DNA of 5,000 nucleotides, from contig WOYJ01000061.1 in the NCBI GenBank assembly GCA_011620845.1, forward strand, positions 19,044 to 24,043, given 5' to 3'. The notes under the pieces are model-generated. The model did no database searches. It was not told the DNA's origin and saw only the letters and a list, made by a program, of their open reading frames with translations. This document shows positions 1 to 5,000 of the stretch, piece by piece. Each line of letters starts with the position of its first letter. The stretch's first letter is position 1. This DNA comes from Methanobacteriaceae archaeon (GTDB lineage Archaea > Methanobacteriota > Methanobacteria > Methanobacteriales > Methanobacteriaceae). The translations under genes and the position numbers were made by a program.

Positions 1-55
1 TACTATTCCTTTTTTATAAATCAGGAGTTATATTTACTATTCCTTTTTTATAAAT
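1..55. repeat. Perfect 21-bp direct repeat, 34-bp period, at window edge
   Basis: Positions 1-21 and 35-55 are identical over 21 bases (TACTATTCC, a run of six T, then ATAAAT), separated by 13 unrelated bases, giving a period of 34. Because the window starts at the first base of copy 1, the identity or the number of copies may continue to the left. Copy 35-55 is read in frame on the minus strand as the seven residues IYKKGIV near the end of the CPBP protease. Copy 1-21 is read in another frame, since 34 is not a multiple of three, and supplies the TAA stop. Each copy contains the palindromic octamer TTTATAAA (13-20 and 47-54), which fits an archaeal TATA box on either strand. It looks like a local tandem duplication; its function is unknown. 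Confidence 0.85.
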
Positions 56-940
56 TTTCAATGAATCGTAATAGAAATTTTCAGGAATTCCATCATAAAC
101 TTCCTGGAAGTAGGGAGGCCGCCAGTACCTCTGTGGCCAGTTTCTGTAAAGGAAATACAATATGATTATAATAGAAACGGTTAAGAGAAAAATAGCCACT
201 TCTAAGCTGTGACTGGCCACTGTACTCCCTGGGCTGAAGCTTGTCAAAATCTCGAAACCATAGGCCAGCAGGTTATTGGTAATATGGGCTAATATGGGCA
301 TCAGGATGCTGGCGGTTTTAATGTACAGGATGCACATCACAACTGCGAAGATGAATGCTCCTATTATATCCGCGTGGAATAATGCGAAGATAATGGAGGA
401 AGTCAGTATGGCCCATTTGATACCCCACTTGATGGTGAAACGGTGCAGCATAACTCCTCTAAATAGGATTTCTTCAACGATGGGGGCGATGATAACCGCT
501 ACAATGAATTCGATGTAATTGAGGATGGGAGCAAGTGGTGTTTCACTTTGATTGTAGAAAAAACTGGTTGATGGAAGTTCATTTAATATATTAGGGTCTA
601 TAGTAGATAGGATATAACGACTGAGTTCACCAAGGCCCAATGACAATATTATCACACCAAAGATTATGATGAACAGGTAAAACCAGTTGTAATTATGGGG
701 TAAATGTCCGAAGAATTTTTCACTGTTTACCTTTACCCGGTGAAAATTCCTGATGATCCAGAGGGATATGATACCATAAAATAGAAAACTGACGACCACA
801 TTAACCTCTGCCTCGGTAACTAGATTAGTGGTTCCAGCATATAGAAAAACCGCAAGAATAAAAAATAAGATCAACCACAAAAAGAGATAACGTACTTTTA
901 TGTGTTCAAATACAGCTTCATTGACCATGAAATCTTCCAT
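14..940 (-). CDS. CPBP family intramembrane metalloprotease (Abi/CAAX protease-like)
   Basis: A 308-residue multi-pass membrane protein of the CPBP (Rce1/Abi) family, glutamate-type intramembrane proteases that cut substrates within the membrane. All three family motifs are visible: EExxxR at E156, E157 and R161 (EEILFR), FxxxH at F185-H189, and HxxxN at H219-N223, so the active site looks intact. Hydrophobic segments lie near residues 19-35, 48-63, 86-104, 140-155, 178-188, 193-207, 212-228 and 247-265. A polar tail of about 43 residues rich in Tyr, Trp and Pro follows (RNWPQRYWRPPY near 266-277). The substrate cannot be told: prenylated-protein processing, peptide maturation and bacteriocin immunity are all known for the family. 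The start at 940 is the longest; Met5 (928) is an alternative, and neither has a convincing ribosome binding site. The gene follows nop5 on the same strand after 82 bp, but a TATA-like box in the gap suggests its own promoter. The last codons lie in a direct repeat. Confidence 0.9.
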   Translation of the reverse strand: MEDFMVNEAVFEHIKVRYLFLWLILFFILAVFLYAGTTNLVTEAEVNVVVSFLFYGIISLWIIRNFHRVKVNSEKFFGHLPHNYNWFYLFIIIFGVIILSLGLGELSRYILSTIDPNILNELPSTSFFYNQSETPLAPILNYIEFIVAVIIAPIVEEILFRGVMLHRFTIKWGIKWAILTSSIIFALFHADIIGAFIFAVVMCILYIKTASILMPILAHITNNLLAYGFEILTSFSPGSTVASHSLEVAIFLLTVSIIIILYFLYRNWPQRYWRPPYFQEVYDGIPENFYYDSLKIYKKGIVNITPDL

Positions 941-972
941 TATTGAATGATACGGTCCTCTTTAATGAAATC

Positions 973-982
973 TTTATTTATA
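973..982 (-). promoter_or_regulatory. Probable TATA box of the CPBP protease gene
   Basis: Read on the minus strand this is TATAAATAAA, close to the archaeal TATA consensus. Its centre is about 38 bp upstream of the start codon at 940. With the usual spacing of about 26 bp, transcription would begin near 952, giving a leader of roughly 12 nt. This supports transcription independent of the upstream nop5 gene. The start site is inferred, not observed. Confidence 0.5.
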
Positions 983-1022
983 GAATAATTGGATATCTCT
1001 CATAAATAGTATACAAATTATC

Positions 1023-2225
1023 TCAGTAGTAAGTATCAAACTTCTTCTTATATTTCTCCCTTTTCTTCTTCTTTTTAACCTTCTTACCAGGTTTACTGCT
1101 TTTACTTGGCCTTTTAGGGAATGGATGTGCCTTTTTAATATCTTCAACCTTGGCTTCGAAGCTGGTTTTAATGGATGGGTCGAATTCTCCGGAGAAGACA
1201 TCCTTACGTACAGCCAGGGATATTTTGGATGCCAGGGCCCGGGCTATCTTCCCTCTTAACCAGTACTTCGCCCCTCTGACCTCGGGGTGCTGGTAGATCA
1301 GGCCGTGTTTAGGTGGTCTTTCACCAGTCTTGATGTGCCTGAAGAGGGCTTTCTCTGCCCCTAAAACCTGGATAGTACTGGATGAAAGCAGGGCCAATCT
1401 TTTTAACCCGCCTACATGGGCGATTATCTTCGCCCCCAGGGAGGCCCCTACCAGGTCCTTTAGGTTAGGTGCCAGTTCATCCATCTTCTCTTCTATATAT
1501 GAATTCAACGACTTTTTCGTGGCTTGCAGTGATTTAGTGGAAGAAGCAAATTCTTTTAGCATGATGATGTCATATTCATCCAGCTCAGCTCCTATACTAA
1601 TCTTTATTTCCATGTCTGAATCCTTTAACCCGGAACTTATAATGGAGTCCCTATCTCCATAATCTGCTACCAGTTTAACGTAGTATTCGTGGCTTTTTAT
1701 TTTATCCAGTTCCGGGAGGTGGATGGAGTACCATTCCCTCAGGCGTTCTGCTAACTTGCTGGTGGTCTCGTCCAGTTCATCCAAGGCGTTTATGGCCTGT
1801 ATCAAAACCAGATCTTCTGCTTCACTTGCCTCCTGCAGGCGGTCCCTGGTGATATTCAGGGAAGTATCATGTATTAATTCCTTTAATTCTTCCTCTGTCT
1901 CGATAAAATCAGTTTCGATTAAAATATCAGCCAGGTAATTTCTAACATATTCCCCAGCTTTATTCGGTGTTTGGAATTTAAATTTAGAGGAGTCTTTAAG
2001 GCTTTCATATTTAGAAGGGGAAATTTCCGTCTCTACAACAACTTCATCATGGTTTTTAACCAGTCTCTTGAGCAGAGATTTTTCTTCTCTTACCAAATTA
2101 CCTTCCAGTAGTTCGGTAAGCCTTAGGGTTATCTTGCTCTTTGGGAAAAGTTCATAATCTAAGAGGGCACAATTTTCATCAAGGGCAATAAAACCCGCGA
2201 AACACCAGGTAATATAACACTTCAT
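1023..2225 (-). CDS. nop5: Nop5 (Nop56/58-like) box C/D sRNP core protein
   Basis: A 400-residue archaeal Nop5, the scaffold of the box C/D small ribonucleoprotein that 2'-O-methylates rRNA and tRNA. In the family it bridges L7Ae bound to the guide RNA and the methyltransferase fibrillarin. The N-terminal domain (about 1-120, beginning MKCYITWCFAGF) is the fibrillarin-binding part. Residues about 125-245 are rich in Glu, Lys and Leu and match the coiled-coil dimerisation region. The Nop RNA-binding domain spans about 250-345, with VGASLGAKIIAHVGGL near 259-274, GAEKALFRHIKTG from 289 and the signature PKHGLIYQHP near 305-314. A very basic Lys-rich tail covers about 364-400. Length and motifs look complete. 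The start gives the expected family N terminus; there is no clear ribosome binding site, and a TATA-like element about 30 bp upstream suggests a leaderless or very short-leader transcript. The fibrillarin gene that commonly follows nop5 in archaea is not next to it here. Confidence 0.97.
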   Translation of the reverse strand: MKCYITWCFAGFIALDENCALLDYELFPKSKITLRLTELLEGNLVREEKSLLKRLVKNHDEVVVETEISPSKYESLKDSSKFKFQTPNKAGEYVRNYLADILIETDFIETEEELKELIHDTSLNITRDRLQEASEAEDLVLIQAINALDELDETTSKLAERLREWYSIHLPELDKIKSHEYYVKLVADYGDRDSIISSGLKDSDMEIKISIGAELDEYDIIMLKEFASSTKSLQATKKSLNSYIEEKMDELAPNLKDLVGASLGAKIIAHVGGLKRLALLSSSTIQVLGAEKALFRHIKTGERPPKHGLIYQHPEVRGAKYWLRGKIARALASKISLAVRKDVFSGEFDPSIKTSFEAKVEDIKKAHPFPKRPSKSSKPGKKVKKKKKREKYKKKFDTYY

Positions 2226-2250
2226 ACCAATAAGTCTATACTGATGTCAA

Positions 2251-2260
2251 TTTAATATTT
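2251..2260 (-). promoter_or_regulatory. Probable TATA box of nop5 in the divergent gap
   Basis: On the minus strand the sequence is AAATATTAAA, 25 bp from the nop5 start codon, so its centre is at about -30. That would place transcription initiation within a few bases of the ATG, matching the lack of a ribosome binding site. On the plus strand the same bases (TTTAATATTT) also look TATA-like, but they lie only about 21 bp before the pyrD ATG. That is too close to serve that gene unless initiation falls inside it. Confidence 0.5.
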
Positions 2261-2276
2261 TCTGGGTCTGATCCAT

Positions 2277-3182
2277 ATGCTTGAAACTGAGATATGCAAA
2301 ATTAAAATGAAAAACCCCACCATGCTGGCGGCAGGGATCATGGGCAGCACCGCAGCATCACTTAACTGGGCCGCTAGGAGCGGTGCAGGAGCAGTGGTAA
2401 CCAAATCCTTTAGCATGGAACCTAATCCTGGATACGCCAATCCAACTACCGTGGAAGTCACCGGCGGATTTATAAATGCCATAGGACTCTCCAACCCAGG
2501 AGTAGAACTATTTAAAACCGAACTGGAGAAACTGGAAGGCCTGGTACCTGCAGTGGCATCTATCTACGGGGCGAGTCCAGATGAATTCCAGAGCGTCGCC
2601 ACCAGGATAGAGGGAATGGTGGATATGATAGAGCTCAACGTATCATGCCCCCATGCATCAGGCGGCTGCGGAGCATCCATAGGCCAGGACCCCGACGCAA
2701 CGGCACAGATAGTTAAAGAGGTTAAAAATGCGGTTAAAACTCCACTAATAGTTAAACTAACCCCTAATGTAACCGATATAGTTGAAATAGCAGAAGCCAC
2801 CCAGAAAGCTGGCTGTGATGCCATAACCCTCATAAACTCGGTAGGCCCGGGCATGCGTATAGACCTGGAGACAGCCCAGCCCATACTACACAATAAATTC
2901 GGCGGCTTATCAGGACCAGCCATAAAACCAATAGCACTTAGATGTGTCTACGATGTATATGAAGCCGTTGAAGTGCCTATAATAGGTGTGGGTGGGATCA
3001 GGGATTATAAAGATGCAGTTGAATTCTTATACGCCGGTGCAAACTCTGTACAAATCGGAACAGCCGTTTACTATGAGGGAATGGAAGTATTTGAGAAGAT
3101 TTGCACTGGACTTGAAAATTTCATGAACAGAAAGGGCTATGATAGTGTATCAGAGATGGTTGGTAAGGCCCATGAAATCTAA
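2277..3182 (+). CDS. pyrD: Dihydroorotate dehydrogenase, catalytic subunit (class 1B)
   Basis: Oxidises dihydroorotate to orotate, the fourth step of UMP synthesis, in the cytoplasm. This 301-residue protein is an FMN-binding TIM barrel of normal length for class 1. Visible motifs are KNPTMLAAG (12-20), Lys43 in VVTKS, the substrate-loop motif NAIGLSNPG (67-75), and NVSCPH with Cys124, the class 1 catalytic base. KLTPN with Lys160, INSVGPG (186-192) and the C-terminal phosphate-binding stretches GVGGI and VQIGTA complete the FMN site. Cys rather than Ser as base, plus a pyrK gene 43 bp downstream, identify class 1B, which passes electrons from FMN through PyrK. The start at 2277 keeps the conserved first strand (LETEIC). 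The later Met11 would remove it. Only a weak GGT/GATC resemblance to a ribosome binding site precedes the start. The gene is divergent from nop5 by 51 bp and probably cotranscribed with pyrK. Confidence 0.97.
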   Translation: MLETEICKIKMKNPTMLAAGIMGSTAASLNWAARSGAGAVVTKSFSMEPNPGYANPTTVEVTGGFINAIGLSNPGVELFKTELEKLEGLVPAVASIYGASPDEFQSVATRIEGMVDMIELNVSCPHASGGCGASIGQDPDATAQIVKEVKNAVKTPLIVKLTPNVTDIVEIAEATQKAGCDAITLINSVGPGMRIDLETAQPILHNKFGGLSGPAIKPIALRCVYDVYEAVEVPIIGVGGIRDYKDAVEFLYAGANSVQIGTAVYYEGMEVFEKICTGLENFMNRKGYDSVSEMVGKAHEI

Positions 3183-3225
3183 TTAAATTATTGATGGGAA
3201 TTACATTTATAATAGGAAATAAAAC

Positions 3226-4020
3226 ATGAACATTCCAAAAATCGTAGGGATAAAGGACATAATAGAGGAAACACCCACAGTTAAAACCTTCATTTTTGAC
3301 TGGGAGGTTACAGAAGAGACACCGGGTCAGTTCATGATGGTATGGAACTTCCATGATGAAAAACCCATGTCCCTATCCCTGATTGACCCAATCAAGGGTG
3401 AAATCGGGTTCACAATCAGAAAGGTGGGTAAATTCACCGAGGCACTCCACGAGCTCGAGGTAGGAGCTCAGCTCGGACTGAGAGGACCCTATGGCCAGGG
3501 ATTTGAAATTGCAGGCTCACACGTCCTGGCAGTTGGTGGGGGAGTTGGAATGGCCCCTCTGGCAGCGTTTGCAGAGGAAGCATCCCGGAAGGGTGTGGAA
3601 GTGGATCTTATAAGTGCAGCAGCCACACAGGATGAACTACTTTTTATGGATCGCCTTAACAAAACGGATACCAACTTAAGGGTCTGCACCGATGATGGAA
3701 CCTACGGTTTCTGCGGATTCGGAACAGATCTCGCCCATGAAATGCTTAAAAGCAACAGTTACCATATGATAGTCACCTGCGGCCCGGAGATCATGATGAA
3801 AAAAGTAGCAGACCTGGCAGAGGAATATAAAATCCCGGCCCAGTTTTCATTGGAACGCTATATGAAATGTGGGGTGGGCATCTGCGGCCAGTGTTGCGTG
3901 GACGATGTGGGATGGAGGATATGTAAAGAAGGCCCGGTGTTCTGGAGTGATGAGGTAAAGTTAATCACAGAATTCGGGAAATACCGCCGTGATGCAGCTG
4001 GTAGGAAGGAACCATTATAA
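3226..4020 (+). CDS. pyrK: Dihydroorotate dehydrogenase electron transfer subunit
   Basis: The FAD and [2Fe-2S] subunit that takes electrons from the FMN of PyrD and passes them to a soluble acceptor, NAD+ in characterised bacterial class 1B enzymes. It has 264 residues, the usual length. The N-terminal ferredoxin-reductase-like barrel (about 5-95) has PGQF (33-36), the FAD-binding segment KPMSLS (46-51) and RGPYGQGF (86-93). The nucleotide-binding domain (about 98-200) begins GGGVGMAPL (104-112) and contains CGPEIMM (185-191). The C-terminal cluster domain has Cys215, Cys220, Cys223 and Cys233 in C-x4-C-x2-C-x9-C spacing, with an extra Cys224. The FAD segment has Lys where many relatives have Arg; this is a conservative change. 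A weak AGGA at 3214-3217 precedes the ATG by 8 nt. The acceptor in a methanogen could differ from NAD+; the sequence does not settle this. The gene is convergent with hjc. Confidence 0.96.
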   Translation: MNIPKIVGIKDIIEETPTVKTFIFDWEVTEETPGQFMMVWNFHDEKPMSLSLIDPIKGEIGFTIRKVGKFTEALHELEVGAQLGLRGPYGQGFEIAGSHVLAVGGGVGMAPLAAFAEEASRKGVEVDLISAAATQDELLFMDRLNKTDTNLRVCTDDGTYGFCGFGTDLAHEMLKSNSYHMIVTCGPEIMMKKVADLAEEYKIPAQFSLERYMKCGVGICGQCCVDDVGWRICKEGPVFWSDEVKLITEFGKYRRDAAGRKEPL

Positions 4021-4026
4021 TGAAAT

Positions 4027-4035
4027 AAAAAAAAT
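4027..4035 (-). terminator. T-run terminator downstream of hjc
   Basis: On the minus strand, 24 bp beyond the hjc stop codon, eight consecutive T follow GA and are followed by more AT-rich sequence (ATTTCA). A run of T without a stem-loop is the usual archaeal terminator. No comparable T-run lies on the plus strand after pyrK, where the sequence only has short TTT groups. Confidence 0.55.
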
Positions 4036-4058
4036 CGCTTATTTAACCCTCTATTTAA

Positions 4059-4466
4059 CTAAAACTTAACCTGTTTACTTTTACCGAGTAATTCGTCCAG
4101 TTCAATACCCTTCTTAAAGGCTAATTCCTTGTCTAAGCGATAATTTTTCTGTTTTGTTTTGTGGAGGTGTTCAATTTTCACAAAACGCCATTTTTCGCGT
4201 ATGAACTTGGCACCGACGTAGGGCTGGGCTCCAAATATATTTGAAAATTCCAGGAGGGCGTCTATTTTACCTGAATCGATGTATATCCTTTCCTGGGACG
4301 TGGATTTCACTTCAATCGCCAGGTATATCTTACCGTTACCGGCTATTACATCGGGCAGTGGTTTTTTGGTGGCACCACCCGAGGCAGGCGCTCTCATTGC
4401 CGCGCAGTCTGCGTCCCACAGCATCTTCACCAGTTCGCGCTCTTCACGGGTACCTTTTTTACTCAT
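4059..4466 (-). CDS. hjc: Archaeal Holliday junction resolvase Hjc
   Basis: A 135-residue archaeal Hjc, a homodimeric nuclease that cuts four-way DNA junctions during recombination and replication-fork repair. The PD-(D/E)XK-like core is complete: the N-terminal [10 protein letters not shown] has Glu9 and Arg10 at the places of the known catalytic pair. SGG at 29-31 leads to the metal-binding Asp39 in LPDVIAG, and Glu52 and Lys54 lie in IEVKST. Its length is typical of the family. The start at 4466 gives the expected [10 protein letters not shown] terminus; the bases before it (AAGGGCC) are only a weak ribosome binding site. A T-run terminator follows the stop. The gene is convergent with pyrK across 38 bp and lies 71 bp downstream of an unrecognised gene on the same strand, with a possible promoter in between. 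No recombination genes are adjacent. Confidence 0.95.
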   Translation of the reverse strand: MSKKGTREERELVKMLWDADCAAMRAPASGGATKKPLPDVIAGNGKIYLAIEVKSTSQERIYIDSGKIDALLEFSNIFGAQPYVGAKFIREKWRFVKIEHLHKTKQKNYRLDKELAFKKGIELDELLGKSKQVKF

Positions 4467-4508
4467 ATAATGGCCCTTAAAATAAAATTAGTTGAACGTT
4501 ATGTTATC

Positions 4509-4520
4509 TAATAAAATAAA
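4509..4520 (-). promoter_or_regulatory. Possible TATA box of hjc
   Basis: On the minus strand this reads TTTATTTTATTA, centred about 48 bp upstream of the hjc ATG. It predicts initiation near 4488 and a leader of about 22 nt. A second AT-rich stretch (4481-4490) is nearer but would place initiation inside the gene. The same T-rich stretch could also help terminate the upstream minus-strand gene, which stops at 4538. Confidence 0.35.
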
Positions 4521-4537
4521 CGGATGTTTAACCAGGG

Positions 4538-4867
4538 CTATATCGGTCCTTCATAGCTTTCTATTCGTTTAGCGTTGAAGGTACCGTTGTTTAAGGGGCT
4601 TTTCATCCATTCAATACAGGCGTCTTTGATGATCAGATGTTTTTCCGGTATTATTATGTCTATTTTGATTCCGGAGTGGCTGTCATCTGGATCTTCTGTT
4701 ATAAAACGGGAAAATGTGCCAGTGTATTTGTACTTATTTTTCAGGAACCACTGGATTACATTCATCCCATACATATGGCCGATCCTTTTACCATCCTTCA
4801 TCACTTCGACTTTGGGTGATCCACAGGTTTTTTCCATCTTTATCATTGGTCCCACCTTTATAATCAT
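4538..4867 (-). CDS. Hypothetical protein, about 102-109 residues
   Basis: I do not recognise this protein. It is a soluble-looking mixed-charge polypeptide with no signal peptide, membrane segment or cysteine cluster; the only cysteines are Cys15 and Cys84. Visible features are a Lys/Gly-rich stretch (KDGKRIGHMYGMN, 24-36), an aromatic patch (QWFLKNKYKY, 39-48), an acidic turn (EDPDDSHSG, 58-66) and a strand-like IKIDIII (67-73). Three starts are possible: Met1 (4867), Met8 (4846) and Met11 (4837). Met8 is preceded by AAAGGTGGG, with GGTGG 5 nt before the ATG, and a TATA-like box about 43 bp upstream predicts a leader of about 17 nt. Met8 is therefore the better-supported start, giving 102 residues. 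Its composition is protein-like, whereas the overlapping plus-strand frame is hydrophobic and begins at TTG. It lies upstream of hjc on the same strand; no functional link can be claimed. Confidence 0.65.
   Translation of the reverse strand: MIIKVGPMIKMEKTCGSPKVEVMKDGKRIGHMYGMNVIQWFLKNKYKYTGTFSRFITEDPDDSHSGIKIDIIIPEKHLIIKDACIEWMKSPLNNGTFNAKRIESYEGPI
4852..4859 (-). promoter_or_regulatory. Ribosome binding site that favours the internal start at 4846
   Basis: On the minus strand the bases are AAAGGTGG, matching the archaeal anti-Shine-Dalgarno core (GGAGGTGAT), five bases before the ATG at 4846. It is the best ribosome binding site in the window. The upstream ATG at 4867 has only GGAAAGAT placed too far away. 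This argues that translation of the hypothetical protein starts at Met8. Confidence 0.55.
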
Positions 4868-4881
4868 TTTAATATCTTTCC

Positions 4882-4895
4882 TTTATTTTATTAAT
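4882..4895 (-). promoter_or_regulatory. Possible TATA box of the hypothetical gene
   Basis: On the minus strand this reads ATTAATAAAATAAA, centred near 4889. With normal archaeal spacing initiation would fall near 4863, inside the longest version of the open frame but 17 nt before the ATG at 4846, which has a good ribosome binding site. Confidence 0.4.
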
Positions 4896-5000
4896 AACTT
4901 TCTAAAATTGGTGATGTATGTCACTTCAAAAACAATAAATCACAATAGTTCTATTGGGATAAAGAGAAGAAACCTGGTTCATTAAATTAGAAGATAAATA

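Noticed and set aside
1..55. CRISPR array at the left edge
   Set aside because: The 21-bp repeat with a 13-bp spacer is too short for any CRISPR, only two copies are visible, and one copy is coding; no cas genes are present.
14..940. CPBP protease as a phage-defence or bacteriocin-immunity gene
   Set aside because: The family includes such roles, but no toxin, leader peptide or defence gene is nearby, so this cannot be supported here.
1330..1938. Plus-strand open frames inside nop5
   Set aside because: They are Ser-rich antisense shadows of a clearly recognised gene, with no start signals.
2252..2923. Minus-strand open frames inside pyrD
   Set aside because: They are antisense to a complete, motif-bearing pyrD and show no family motifs.
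3183..3225. TATA-like TTTATAATA between pyrD and pyrK as a separate pyrK promoter
   Set aside because: It lies only about 12 bp before the pyrK ATG, too close for a normal archaeal promoter; cotranscription with pyrD is simpler.
4575..4985. Plus-strand open frame of 136 residues opposite the hypothetical gene
   Set aside because: It starts at TTG with no ribosome binding site, is hydrophobic in the way of an antisense frame, and overlaps a minus-strand frame that has a TATA-like box and a good ribosome binding site.
4910..4985. GGTGAT followed by ATG near 4914-4920, suggesting a small plus-strand gene
   Set aside because: The spacing between GGTGAT and the ATG at 4918 is only 2 nt and that frame stops after six codons; the ATG at 4914 overlaps the motif and gives only 23 residues with no recognisable feature.

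Overview
The window looks like chromosomal DNA from a methanogenic archaeon, most likely Methanobacteriales (Methanobacterium-like). It holds archaea-type Nop5 and Hjc genes, a two-subunit dihydroorotate dehydrogenase, AT-rich TATA-box-like elements at archaeal distances from start codons, and a T-run terminator. The lineage is inferred from protein character and recalled gene neighbourhoods; no search was run.

Layout, left to right: (1) 14-940, minus strand: a CPBP-family intramembrane protease whose stop codon lies in a short direct repeat at the window edge. (2) 1023-2225, minus strand: nop5, the core scaffold of the archaeal box C/D small ribonucleoprotein that guides 2'-O-methylation of RNA. 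(3) 2226-2276: a 51-bp divergent intergenic region. (4) 2277-3182 and 3226-4020, plus strand: pyrD and pyrK, the catalytic and electron-transfer subunits of a class 1B dihydroorotate dehydrogenase (pyrimidine synthesis). (5) 4059-4466, minus strand: hjc, the archaeal Holliday junction resolvase, convergent with pyrK. (6) 4538-4867 (start perhaps 4846), minus strand: a short protein I do not recognise. (7) 4868-5000: promoter-like AT-rich DNA and no gene I can support.

The genes serve separate housekeeping jobs: RNA modification, pyrimidine synthesis and recombination. Only pyrD and pyrK clearly act together, as one enzyme. Each minus-strand gene has a TATA-like element in front of it, so these genes may be transcribed separately.

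I see no CRISPR array, tRNA, rRNA, transposase, toxin-antitoxin pair or multi-gene defence system. The points most worth a second look are the 34-bp-period repeat that ends the protease gene and duplicates a TATA-like box, the protease gene in the place where fibrillarin usually follows nop5, the overlapping divergent promoters of nop5 and pyrD, and the unrecognised 109-residue protein.
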